Assembly (NCBI GenBank): GCA_017938925.1
Contig: JAGBAO010000018.1
Coordinates: 1-46,488 of the forward strand
Direction of reading: 5' to 3'
Source: Bacteroidales bacterium
Lineage (GTDB): Bacteria > Bacteroidota > Bacteroidia > Bacteroidales > UBA932
DNA: 46,488 nucleotides
The notes under the pieces were generated by a model. The model ran no database searches and was not told the DNA's origin. It was given only the letters and a program-made list of their open reading frames with translations. Positions 1 to 7,051 of the stretch are shown here, one piece after another. Position 1 is the first letter of the stretch, and every line of letters begins with the position of its first letter. The position numbers and the translations under genes are program-made.

Positions 1-40
1 AAAACCGTTGTAACTTGATTATATTCATACACTTACATAA

Positions 41-66
41 ATTAGATGAAAACGGTTTCATCTAAT
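41..66 (+). promoter_or_regulatory. Hairpin overlapping the transposase start codon
   Basis: Bases 41-51 and 56-66 are perfect 11-base inverted repeats around the loop ACGG. The 3' arm includes the first two bases of the ATG at 65-67, so in mRNA the start codon and the region just before it would be double-stranded. Separately, bases 2-9 (AAACCGTT) are complementary to 51-58 (AACGGTTT), a pairing that excludes the start-codon hairpin. Start-site sequestration that blocks expression from outside promoters is known in several IS elements; applying it here is inference. Confidence 0.6.
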
Positions 67-1060
67 GAGTGATAATCCAAAAATAAGAAGGCGTTTACGC
101 TGCCCCAGTTGTGGGTCTTTAGACGCGTTAAAATGGGGCGTTCGCAATGGCGTCCAGCGCTATAAGTGCAGGAACTGTCAATCCCTATTTTCTGCCAGAC
201 GCAAGGAAATCTCCAAATCAAACAGGTTCATCTGGTTCAAGAAGTGGGTCTTAGGAAAGATGACAGTTGAAGACATAGCCGAGATCAGCGGATATAGTTC
301 GCGTCATCTCCATCGGTGGTTTGACGAGTATCTGGACGAATATCCTACCTGGCACATCAACACAAACACTCCTATCTTTCTTCTAATCGATGGGACGTAC
401 TACTGTGGTCATTGTCTGATTGTTTACCGTGCTGAGAACCTGAAGAGAACCATCTATTACAGGTTTACCAGATCAGAGGATGATGACGAGATAGCCTCGG
501 ACCTGATGAATATAAGATCCATGGGATATAATGTGATAGGTATCACAACGGACGGAGGCGACAACATCATCCGGGCGGTAGAGTATGTCTATCCTGATGT
601 TCCCCGCCAGCGGTGCATGGTTCATGTACTGCGTGAATGCCTGTCATCTATAACTTTACATCCTCGCACTCCGGAGGGCAGAATGCTGAAGAGTCTCATC
701 ATGAGTCTAAGCGACATCCGGACACATAATGATATGATGTGGTGGCTCAGCAGATATAACCTTTGGGTTGAAGAAAACGAAGAGTATGTATGCGAGAAAG
801 CATGTCTGCCAAACTCTACAAGGACATACTTTGTCAGGAATGATCTGAGAAAAGCATACGTGCATCTTCGTAGGGCCATTCCCCATCTGTTTGAGTTCAT
901 CAAACATCCAGGATTACCCAAGACTACAAATGCCTTGGAATCTTTCTTTGGGCATATCAAGGATCAGCTTAGACTGCACCGAGGGTTATCAGAGACTCGT
1001 GTGGACAACTTCATCAAATGGTATCTGTACTTCAATGACGAAAAGAAGTCCAAGAAATAA
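65..1060 (+). CDS. IS256-like transposase, zinc-ribbon variant
   Basis: A 331-residue DDE-type transposase that would cut and join the ends of its own element. An N-terminal zinc ribbon is formed by C13-x2-C16 and C35-x2-C38, followed by a helix-turn-helix-like stretch (about 66-90). The candidate catalytic triad is D109 (LLIDGTYY), D163 (ITTDGGDN) and E292 (TNALESFFG). The C184-x2-H187 pair (RCMVH) between D163 and E292 is typical of the IS256/MULE superfamily. The frame is intact and the length matches the zinc-binding IS256 variant common in Bacteroidetes, so it may be active. The first ATG is chosen because the zinc ribbon starts only 12 residues later. The start codon lies in a hairpin. 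Confidence 0.85.
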   Translation: MSDNPKIRRRLRCPSCGSLDALKWGVRNGVQRYKCRNCQSLFSARRKEISKSNRFIWFKKWVLGKMTVEDIAEISGYSSRHLHRWFDEYLDEYPTWHINTNTPIFLLIDGTYYCGHCLIVYRAENLKRTIYYRFTRSEDDDEIASDLMNIRSMGYNVIGITTDGGDNIIRAVEYVYPDVPRQRCMVHVLRECLSSITLHPRTPEGRMLKSLIMSLSDIRTHNDMMWWLSRYNLWVEENEEYVCEKACLPNSTRTYFVRNDLRKAYVHLRRAIPHLFEFIKHPGLPKTTNALESFFGHIKDQLRLHRGLSETRVDNFIKWYLYFNDEKKSKK

Positions 1061-1078
1061 GGAGATGTTTACATTGCT

Positions 1079-1118
1079 AAAAGTGGTTGGTGAACGAGCT
1101 CGTTCACCAACCACTTTT
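1079..1118 (+). terminator. 40-base perfect palindrome after the transposase gene
   Basis: Bases 1079-1098 and 1099-1118 are exact reverse complements with no spacer. The outer ends are AAAA and TTTT and the centre is GAGCTC. With an A-rich 5' flank and T-rich 3' end it can act as a terminator in both directions. A nine-base piece of the right arm (CACCAACCA, 1105-1113) recurs at 1127-1135, and both copies are followed five bases later by GTCA. It could instead be part of the IS end. Confidence 0.6.
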
Positions 1119-1233
1119 GTCATGATCACCAACCAAAAATGTCAATTATACCCAAATGACTGGGGGACAATTCGGGCTCAACGTAAAATCCCGGTTGTTT
1201 TGCGTTTCGAATATGCCAGTTTCCGCGGACAAA

Positions 1234-1278
1234 GGCACCGACAGGCAGACTTTCAGTCAAAACATTGCCTGTCGGTCC
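1234..1278 (+). repeat. 45-base repeat, copy 1
   Basis: Copy 1 starts GGCACC and ends GGTCC. It contains a 9-base inverted repeat, CCGACAGGC near its start and GCCTGTCGG near its end, so it can fold into a hairpin. It matches copy 2 at 37 of 45 positions. Confidence 0.65.
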
Positions 1279-1306
1279 TGAATATCATGCATTTGGCACC
1301 TCAAAC

Positions 1307-1351
1307 GGCACCATCAGGCAGACTTTTGAACAAAACAGCGCCTGTCGGTCC
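1307..1351 (+). repeat. 45-base repeat, copy 2
   Basis: Copy 2 lies 73 bases after copy 1 and differs at 8 of 45 positions, in clusters at positions 7-8, 21-24 and 33-34. The inner CAGGC/GCCTG part of the dyad is kept, while the outer left arm has diverged. A more degenerate relative may follow near 1370-1390, but that is weak. Confidence 0.65.
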
Positions 1352-1466
1352 AGCGAATGATTTTATCAACCGACTTTTTCCATTGGTCCGAAAGGTCGCC
1401 CGGAACGACCGAAGGAAGTGACGGCATGCCCCCGGGGGCTGTCGGCTCAGCCGACTGGGGGATAAA

Positions 1467-1500
1467 CAAGAACAGGTCGCATTGATGCGACCTGTTCTTG
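1467..1500 (-). terminator. Terminator of tRNA-Arg
   Basis: A perfect 15-base inverted repeat (1467-1481 and 1486-1500) with a four-base loop lies directly against the 3' end of the tRNA. Read on the minus strand the stem is followed by TTTATC, as expected for an intrinsic terminator. Confidence 0.85.
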
Positions 1501-1572
1501 TACCCCCATGCGGAATCGAACCGCAACCGTCAGAACCGGAATCTGAAATTCTATCCATTAAACTATAGGGGC
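1501..1572 (-). tRNA. tRNA-Arg (anticodon CCG)
   Basis: The minus strand folds as a cloverleaf. The acceptor stem GCCCCTA pairs with TGGGGGT (two G-U pairs) and the discriminator base is A. The anticodon stem is TCAGA/TCTGA around the loop TTCCGGT, giving anticodon CCG, which reads CGG. The T arm is TGCGG/CCGCA with loop TTCGATT. CCA is not encoded. A promoter box lies just upstream and a strong terminator directly downstream, so it is a single-gene unit. Confidence 0.93.
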
Positions 1573-1586
1573 GCTGTAAGCGGATG

Positions 1587-1615
1587 CAAATATAGCAAAT
1601 TTATGTGATATCAAA
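1587..1615 (-). promoter_or_regulatory. Promoter of tRNA-Arg
   Basis: On the minus strand TATATTTG (1587-1594) matches the Bacteroidetes -7 consensus TAnnTTTG. A TTTG (1612-1615) sits 17 bases further upstream as a -33 element, slightly closer than usual. The tRNA begins 14 bases past the -7 box. Confidence 0.6.
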
Positions 1616-1780
1616 GGTAGAAGACAAAACTTAAACTTCAAAAGTCCCAACTCAATATTATTGAAGATAACACACTTATATACTATATTCACAAAGTACA
1701 GTCAGCGGTCCAAAAGCCTGTATTGAAAACACCAGAGCAGATATTTTCAAAAAAAGTGACACTCATTCCACAAAATTTCA

Positions 1781-1788
1781 TAAATTTG
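1781..1788 (+). promoter_or_regulatory. Promoter -7 box of the PFOR gene
   Basis: TAAATTTG matches TAnnTTTG 46 bases before the ATG. No convincing -33 TTTG is seen. The rest of 1573-1834 is AT-rich spacer between two divergently read units. Confidence 0.5.
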
Positions 1789-1834
1789 TAAGAATTCGGT
1801 TTATCGAAAACTTATAACATTAATATAACGAATT

Positions 1835-4800
1835 ATGGCAAACAACAAGAAATTCGTCACATGTGACGGTAACTGGGCAGCGGCGCACATCGCCTACCTT
1901 TTCAGCGAGCATGCAGCCATCTACCCTATCACCCCATCATCGACTATGGCAGAATATGTCGACGAGTGGGCTGCTCAGGGAAAGAAGAACCTCTTCGGTG
2001 AGGTTGTAAAGGTTACTGAAATGCAGAGTGAGGGCGGTGCTGCCGGTGCAGTCCACGGTTCACTCCAGGCAGGTGCCCTTACTACGACCTTCACAGCATC
2101 GCAGGGTCTTCTCCTCATGATTCCAAACATGTACAAGATCGCAGGCGAGATGCTCCCTACAGTGTTCCACGTCTCTGCACGTGCACTTGCTTCTCACGCC
2201 CTTTCGATCTTCGGTGACCATCAGGACGTCATGGCATGCCGCCAGACAGGCTATGCAATGCTTGCTTCCGCTTCTGTACAGGAAGCTCTCGACATGGCTG
2301 CTGTAGCTCACCTCTCAACCATCAAGTCAAGCATTCCTTTCCTTCATTTCTTCGACGGATTCCGTACATCCCATGAAATCCAGAAGATCGAACTCATCGA
2401 CGAAGAAGCTCTGAAGGGGCTTGTCAGCACAAAGTCCCTGGCTGCTTTCCGCGCTAAGGCCCTGTCACCAGACGCACCTGTAACCCGCGGTACAGCTCAG
2501 AACGGAGACGTATATTTCCAGGCACGCGAGGCTTGCAACCAGTACTATGACGCAGTTCCGGATGTAGTGGCACGCTACATGGGCGAGATCAGCGAGCTCA
2601 CAGGCCGCGAGTACCGTCCTTTCGACTACTATGGAGATCCTGAGGCTGAGAACGTTATCGTAGCCATGGGTTCTGTCACAGAGACAATCAAGGAGACTAT
2701 CGACTACCTCGCATCACAGGGAAAGAAGGTCGGAGTCATGATCGTACGTCTTTACAGACCGTTCTCTGCCAAATATTTCATGAAGGCTCTGCCTAAGAGC
2801 GTGAAGAGAATCGCAGTCCTCGACAGGACCAAGGAGCCGGGTGCTCTCGGAGAGCCGCTCTTCCTCGACATCAAGGCACTCTTCCAGGGAGAGGAGAATG
2901 CTCCTCTCGTAGTAGGCGGACGCTATGGTCTTTCTTCAAAGGACACAACTCCAGCTCAGATCGTTTCAGTTTACGAGAACCTCGAACTTGCCGAGCCAAA
3001 GGACGGATTCACTATCGGAATCGTGGATGACGTGACATTCAGGTCACTTCCTCAGAAGGAGGAGTTCTCAATCGTGAAGCCGGGCACAACAGAGTGCAAG
3101 TTCTTCGGACTCGGTTCTGACGGAACAGTCGGAGCGAACAAGAACACCATCAAGATCATCGGTGACAACACTCCTAAGTACTGCCAGGCATATTTCGACT
3201 ATGACTCCAAGAAGTCAGGCGGATACACCTGCTCGCACCTGCGTTTCGGAGACCTCCCTATCAAGGCTCCATACCTCGTAGGTACTCCTGATTTCGTGGC
3301 ATGCCACGTTCCTTCATACCTTACAAAGTATGACGTGCTCAAGGGAATCAAGCAGAACGGTACCCTCCTTCTGAACAGCCTCTGGGATGAGGAAGAGACC
3401 CTAAAGAGGATTCCAGACCACGTGAAGGCTGTCATCGGAAAGAAGAACATCACCCTTTACATCATCAACGCGACCAAGATCGCAGCTGAGATCGGACTCG
3501 GCGGAAGGACCAACACCATCCTCCAGTCTGCATTCTTCAAGATCACAGGCATCATCCCTTATGAGGAGGCTGTGGAGTACATGAAGAAGGCTATCGTGAA
3601 GAGCTACGGAAAGAAGGGTGAGCACATCGTGAACATGAACTATGCAGCTGTTGACCGTGGTGGTGAGTACACCAAGGTCGAGATTCCGGCTGACTGGAAG
3701 GACATTACAGCGAAGTTCGAGAACCCTAACGCAGCGCGTCTTGCTCCAGACTTCGTGAAGCATATCGCTGACGTTGTCAACGCACAGGCAGGTGACACAC
3801 TTCCTGTAAGTGCATTCAACGACTATGTGGACGGAACAATTCCTGCAGGTACATCCGCTTATGAGAAGCGTGGAGTAGCAGTGAAGGTTCCTGAGTGGCA
3901 GGCAGACAACTGTATCCAGTGCAACACCTGTGCATTCGTATGTCCTCACGCTGCCATCCGTCCGTTCCTTCTCACTGATGAAGAGGCGGCAGCAGCTCCT
4001 GAGGGACTCAAGATGCAGCAGGGCAAGGCAGTGTTCAAGGAGTACAAGTTCGCTCTCAGCGTTTCAGTTCTTGACTGTACAGGCTGCGGCAACTGTGCTG
4101 ACGTCTGCCCTTCAAAGGAGAAGTCACTCATCATGAAGCCGCTCCAGAGCCAGGAGGCAGAGCAGGCCAACTTCGACTATCTCAACGCACACGTAGGCTA
4201 CAAGGACAACGTTCAGCCTAAGAAGGCAAACATCAAGAACGCTCAGTTCGCACAGCCTCTCTTCGAGTTCTCAGGCGCATGCGCAGGCTGCGGCGAGACT
4301 CCATACATCAAGACCATCACCCAGCTCTTCGGAGACCACATGATGATCGCTAACGCAACAGGATGTTCATCTATCTATGGTGCATCATTCCCTGCATCAC
4401 CATACTGCAAGAACGCAGAGGGTCACGGTCCGGCATGGGCTAACTCACTCTTCGAGGACTTCTGCGAGTTCGGTCTCGGTATGAAGATCGGTTCAGACAG
4501 GGCTCGTGCGACAGTTGCACGTCTGATGGAGGAAGGTCTCGCTTGCTCATGCTGCACAGACGAGATGAAGGCCCTCTTCACACAGTGGCTTGAGAACAAG
4601 AACGACGCCAAGGTTACCCGCGAGGTTGCTGACAAGCTCATTCCTCTGTGCGAGAGCTGCGGTTGCGACGTATGCAAGGGACTTGTAGAGTACAAGACAT
4701 TCATCCCTGCACGCAGCCAGTGGATCATCGGTGGTGACGGAGCTTCTTACGACATCGGATACGGCGGACTCGACCATGTACTCGCTTCTGGTGAGAACGT

Positions 4801-5362
4801 GAACATCCTCGTACTCGACACCGAGGTTTACTCGAACACCGGTGGACAGTCTTCAAAGGCAACTCCAGCAGGTGCGATCGCGAAGTTCGCAGCATCAGGA
4901 AAGAGAGTCCGCAAGAAGGACCTCGGAATGATGGCGATGAGCTACGGATATGTGTATGTGGCACAGGTGGCTATGGGTGCATCTCCAGCACAGTACTTCA
5001 ACGCGATCAAGGAGGCTGAGGCATATGACGGTCCGTCACTCATCATCGCTTACGCACCATGTATCAACCATGGTCTGAAGGCAGGAATGGGACTGAGCCA
5101 GAAGGAAGAGAAACTTGCAGTGGACTGCGGTTACTGGCACCTTTACAGGTATAACCCTGCACTCGAGGGAACAGACAAGAATCCGTTCTCTCTCGACAGC
5201 AAGGAGCCTGACTGGAGCAAGTTCCAGGACTTCCTCAAGGGCGAGGTGCGTTTTGCATCGCTCTACAAGATGTATCCTGACTCAGCCGAGGAGCTTCTCC
5301 AGAAGACAGAGGAGTTCGCAAAGGTTCGTCTCGAGACATACAAGAGACTGGCTGGCAAATAG
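1835..5362 (+). CDS. nifJ: Pyruvate:ferredoxin (flavodoxin) oxidoreductase
   Basis: A single-chain homodimeric PFOR of 1175 residues, the usual length. It oxidises pyruvate with CoA to acetyl-CoA and CO2 and passes electrons to ferredoxin in the cytoplasm, the central step of anaerobic pyruvate fermentation. Order of parts: N-terminal pyruvate-binding domains (about 1-415), gamma/central domain (about 430-630), a two-cluster 4Fe-4S domain with CIQCNTCAFVCP near 693 and CTGCGNCADVCP near 748, then the thiamine-diphosphate domain with its cluster cysteines (CAGCGETPY near 816) and the GDGASYDIG motif near 966 with VYSNTGGQSSK after it. All cluster motifs are intact. It ends at a strong terminator. 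The 56-residue ferredoxin 4.5 kb away is a likely partner. Confidence 0.97.
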   Translation: MANNKKFVTCDGNWAAAHIAYLFSEHAAIYPITPSSTMAEYVDEWAAQGKKNLFGEVVKVTEMQSEGGAAGAVHGSLQAGALTTTFTASQGLLLMIPNMYKIAGEMLPTVFHVSARALASHALSIFGDHQDVMACRQTGYAMLASASVQEALDMAAVAHLSTIKSSIPFLHFFDGFRTSHEIQKIELIDEEALKGLVSTKSLAAFRAKALSPDAPVTRGTAQNGDVYFQAREACNQYYDAVPDVVARYMGEISELTGREYRPFDYYGDPEAENVIVAMGSVTETIKETIDYLASQGKKVGVMIVRLYRPFSAKYFMKALPKSVKRIAVLDRTKEPGALGEPLFLDIKALFQGEENAPLVVGGRYGLSSKDTTPAQIVSVYENLELAEPKDGFTIGIVDDVTFRSLPQKEEFSIVKPGTTECKFFGLGSDGTVGANKNTIKIIGDNTPKYCQAYFDYDSKKSGGYTCSHLRFGDLPIKAPYLVGTPDFVACHVPSYLTKYDVLKGIKQNGTLLLNSLWDEEETLKRIPDHVKAVIGKKNITLYIINATKIAAEIGLGGRTNTILQSAFFKITGIIPYEEAVEYMKKAIVKSYGKKGEHIVNMNYAAVDRGGEYTKVEIPADWKDITAKFENPNAARLAPDFVKHIADVVNAQAGDTLPVSAFNDYVDGTIPAGTSAYEKRGVAVKVPEWQADNCIQCNTCAFVCPHAAIRPFLLTDEEAAAAPEGLKMQQGKAVFKEYKFALSVSVLDCTGCGNCADVCPSKEKSLIMKPLQSQEAEQANFDYLNAHVGYKDNVQPKKANIKNAQFAQPLFEFSGACAGCGETPYIKTITQLFGDHMMIANATGCSSIYGASFPASPYCKNAEGHGPAWANSLFEDFCEFGLGMKIGSDRARATVARLMEEGLACSCCTDEMKALFTQWLENKNDAKVTREVADKLIPLCESCGCDVCKGLVEYKTFIPARSQWIIGGDGASYDIGYGGLDHVLASGENVNILVLDTEVYSNTGGQSSKATPAGAIAKFAASGKRVRKKDLGMMAMSYGYVYVAQVAMGASPAQYFNAIKEAEAYDGPSLIIAYAPCINHGLKAGMGLSQKEEKLAVDCGYWHLYRYNPALEGTDKNPFSLDSKEPDWSKFQDFLKGEVRFASLYKMYPDSAEELLQKTEEFAKVRLETYKRLAGK

Positions 5363-5371
5363 TTAACTCAG

Positions 5372-5405
5372 AGACCTGCGCCAGATGACGCAGGTCTTTT
5401 ATTTT
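5372..5405 (+). terminator. Intrinsic terminator after PFOR
   Basis: AGACCTGCG (5372-5380) and CGCAGGTCT (5389-5397) form a 9-base stem with an 8-base loop, followed by TTTATTTT. It begins 10 bases after the PFOR stop. Confidence 0.85.
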
Positions 5406-5417
5406 AATTCACTGACT

Positions 5418-6386
5418 ATGAAAAAGTTAATTGCAACAACTTTCTGTCTTGCACTGGCTGCATCCATGCTTGCTCAACCTAAGACAAATCTCCGTCCGGA
5501 TGAAACCGTACTTCTTTACGCTTCCTCATTTGACGGAAACATAGACACGGTTTACGGAGAGAAGACCACATTCGCCGGATTCGAAATGAAGGAGGCGAAC
5601 GGACTGACCGGTCCTGAAGACCTGCCTGCAAACGGAAACCTCGGCAACATCTCGGACCTTGCACGATTCGACCTGTATTTCCCGAAGAAGCCTAACGGAC
5701 AGATGGTGGTTGTCTGCCCCGGAGGTGGATATCATATCGTATCCAGCTACAACGAAGGCGTCTATGTGGCAGACTGGTTCCTTGACAAGGGAATAACCGT
5801 AGCTGTAGTGAAATACCGTCTTCCTAACGGCCACAGGTTCGTTCCTTATGCAGACGTAGCAAACACGTTCAGATACTGCCGCGAGCATGCCAAGGAATGG
5901 GGTGTAAGCCAGATCGGAGTCATTGGATTCTCTGCAGGAGGACACCTCGCAGCAACGGCTTCAACCCTCTGGGAAGATGCAGTCACACGTCCGGACTTTT
6001 CAATCCTTATATATCCGGTCATCAGTCTGGAAGTAGGCGTGACCCACAAAGGCACCCATGAGAATCTGCTTGGAAAGAACGGGATGTGGAAGGACCACTA
6101 TATGGACAGATACTGCCTTGAAAAGCAGGTCTGCCGTTTCACACCTCCGACCTACATAGCTCTCTGTTCAGACGACACTGTAGTTCCGGCCGAGAACAGT
6201 CTCAGATACTACAATGCCCTGATTGACCTGGACGTGCCGGCTGAAATGCACATCTGGCCTACAGGAGGACACGGATGGGGCTTTTCTGCGGAGAAGTTCG
6301 TGGGAAAAGGAAAGGACAGGTTTGCCTACGCACGAGGCGAGTTCGAGTCAAGCCTCGGAAGATGGCTCGAAGCTCTTAGGAAATAG
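5418..6386 (+). CDS. Secreted alpha/beta-hydrolase (esterase/lipase type)
   Basis: 322 residues. The start at 5418 is chosen because it opens a clean signal peptide (MKKLIATTFCLALAASMLAQ); an upstream in-frame start would lie inside the PFOR terminator. The mature enzyme has the hydrolase oxyanion motif PGGGYHIVSS, the nucleophile elbow GFSAGG (Ser about 172), the acid in CSDDTVVP (Asp about 251) and the base in GGHGWG (His about 285). This is the COG0657/acetyl-xylan-esterase-like family of periplasmic esterases, often acting on acylated sugars; the substrate cannot be read from sequence. It follows PFOR by 55 bases across a terminator with no visible promoter of its own. Its 3' end overlaps the LysR gene by 11 bases. 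Confidence 0.85.
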   Translation: MKKLIATTFCLALAASMLAQPKTNLRPDETVLLYASSFDGNIDTVYGEKTTFAGFEMKEANGLTGPEDLPANGNLGNISDLARFDLYFPKKPNGQMVVVCPGGGYHIVSSYNEGVYVADWFLDKGITVAVVKYRLPNGHRFVPYADVANTFRYCREHAKEWGVSQIGVIGFSAGGHLAATASTLWEDAVTRPDFSILIYPVISLEVGVTHKGTHENLLGKNGMWKDHYMDRYCLEKQVCRFTPPTYIALCSDDTVVPAENSLRYYNALIDLDVPAEMHIWPTGGHGWGFSAEKFVGKGKDRFAYARGEFESSLGRWLEALRK

Positions 6387-6921
6387 TATCTGCAAGGAAT
6401 CCCCTTAGCATCGCGAACAGTTCAGTCTGTGCGAATGAGTCTGAGGGACTGCACACAAGATACATAGAAGAAATCACGTTATGGGTGGCAGAAATGCCGC
6501 CCATTTCTCTTGGTGCCCTGGTGAAACCGAATGCGAGGTCAAAGTCCTCGTCTTCACTACGGACAATTGCCACTTCCGGATGAATGGTCATGAACAGCTC
6601 AAATGAGCCTGAAAGAAATGCATATATTTCATCCGAAGCCTTTATTCTGACCGTTGCCGTGTCAAGTGGAGAAAACATATGTGAGAGAGAGCGATAGTCA
6701 GCAAGTATACGGTCAGCTTGAGAAAGGAAGACCCTTCCCTGTTCCGTCAGTTTCACCTCCCCACGAAGCCTATCGAACAGGCGCACACCTGTGACCCGCT
6801 CCAGTTCCGACACATTCTGACTCACTGCCGGCTGACTTATATTCAGGACTGAAGCCGCTTTAGTGAAACTTCCCTCGGCAGCAACTGTAATGAACACTTT
6901 AAGTCTGAAATCCTCTAACAT
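6376..6921 (-). CDS. LysR-type transcriptional regulator with short effector domain
   Basis: 181 residues. The N-terminal winged helix-turn-helix is typical LysR (residues 1-60, with SFTKAASVLNISQPAVSQNV as the recognition region), followed by the linker helix. The effector part is only about 95 residues against about 210 in full-length members, so it lacks one subdomain. No frameshift is obvious and the stop is clean, so this may be a natural short form. An AAAGG ribosome-binding sequence precedes the ATG. It is transcribed divergently from the M16 peptidase and convergently with the hydrolase; either neighbour could be its target. Confidence 0.8.
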   Translation of the reverse strand: MLEDFRLKVFITVAAEGSFTKAASVLNISQPAVSQNVSELERVTGVRLFDRLRGEVKLTEQGRVFLSQADRILADYRSLSHMFSPLDTATVRIKASDEIYAFLSGSFELFMTIHPEVAIVRSEDEDFDLAFGFTRAPREMGGISATHNVISSMYLVCSPSDSFAQTELFAMLRGFLADTIS

Positions 6922-6944
6922 ACCTTTAATAATATATAGCTACG

Positions 6945-6952
6945 CAAAAATA
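6945..6952 (-). promoter_or_regulatory. Promoter -7 box of the LysR gene
   Basis: TATTTTTG on the minus strand fits TAnnTTTG, 23 bases before the start codon. A TTG (6969-6971) lies 16 bases upstream as a weak -33 element. Confidence 0.45.
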
Positions 6953-6988
6953 GTAAAAAGAATCGTCACAACGTAGTGGATTTTTATA

Positions 6989-6996
6989 TATATTTG
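6989..6996 (+). promoter_or_regulatory. Promoter -7 box of the M16 peptidase gene
   Basis: TATATTTG matches TAnnTTTG, 55 bases before the ATG. It faces away from the LysR promoter in a 130-base divergent region, the usual arrangement for a LysR-controlled target. Confidence 0.55.
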
Positions 6997-7051
6997 TATG
7001 ACTATGCGTTGGAGTGCATATATGAGAAATTAACATACAAAACAAACTTAT

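Larger units (their letters stand above)
1..1118 (+). mobile_element. IS256-like insertion element (zinc-ribbon variant), ends not resolved
   Basis: The stretch holds one transposase gene with a 64-base leader and, 18 bases after its stop, a 40-base perfect palindrome that may close the element. I could not match a terminal inverted repeat on the right to the first bases of the window, nor see a target-site duplication, so the left end may lie outside the window. A window that begins this close to a transposase start may reflect an assembly that broke at a multicopy element; that is inference. The boundary at 1118 is a working choice. Confidence 0.6.
1119..1466. other. Non-coding, repeat-rich spacer between IS and tRNA
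   Basis: I see no convincing gene here: the open frame that enters from the transposase region has no recognisable protein features. The stretch contains two related 45-base repeats (listed separately), a GC-rich 12-base palindrome at 1428-1439 (GCCCCCGGGGGC) and a 7-base dyad with a one-base centre at 1441-1455. No direct repeat of the tRNA 3' end, as an integrative element would leave, was found by eye. Confidence 0.5.

Noticed and set aside
1234-1351. CRISPR array
   Set aside because: Only two diverged repeats, no spacer series and no cas gene nearby.
891-1421. 176-residue open frame overlapping the transposase end and the repeats
   Set aside because: It runs out of frame over the catalytic end of the transposase and then through palindromes; its product has no recognisable features.
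1-1572. Integrative element with the tRNA as attachment site
   Set aside because: No integrase and no visible second copy of the tRNA end; only an insertion sequence is present.
3401-3949. 182-residue open frame antisense to PFOR
   Set aside because: Composition is Val/Cys/Leu-rich and patternless, and it lies wholly inside a conserved gene.
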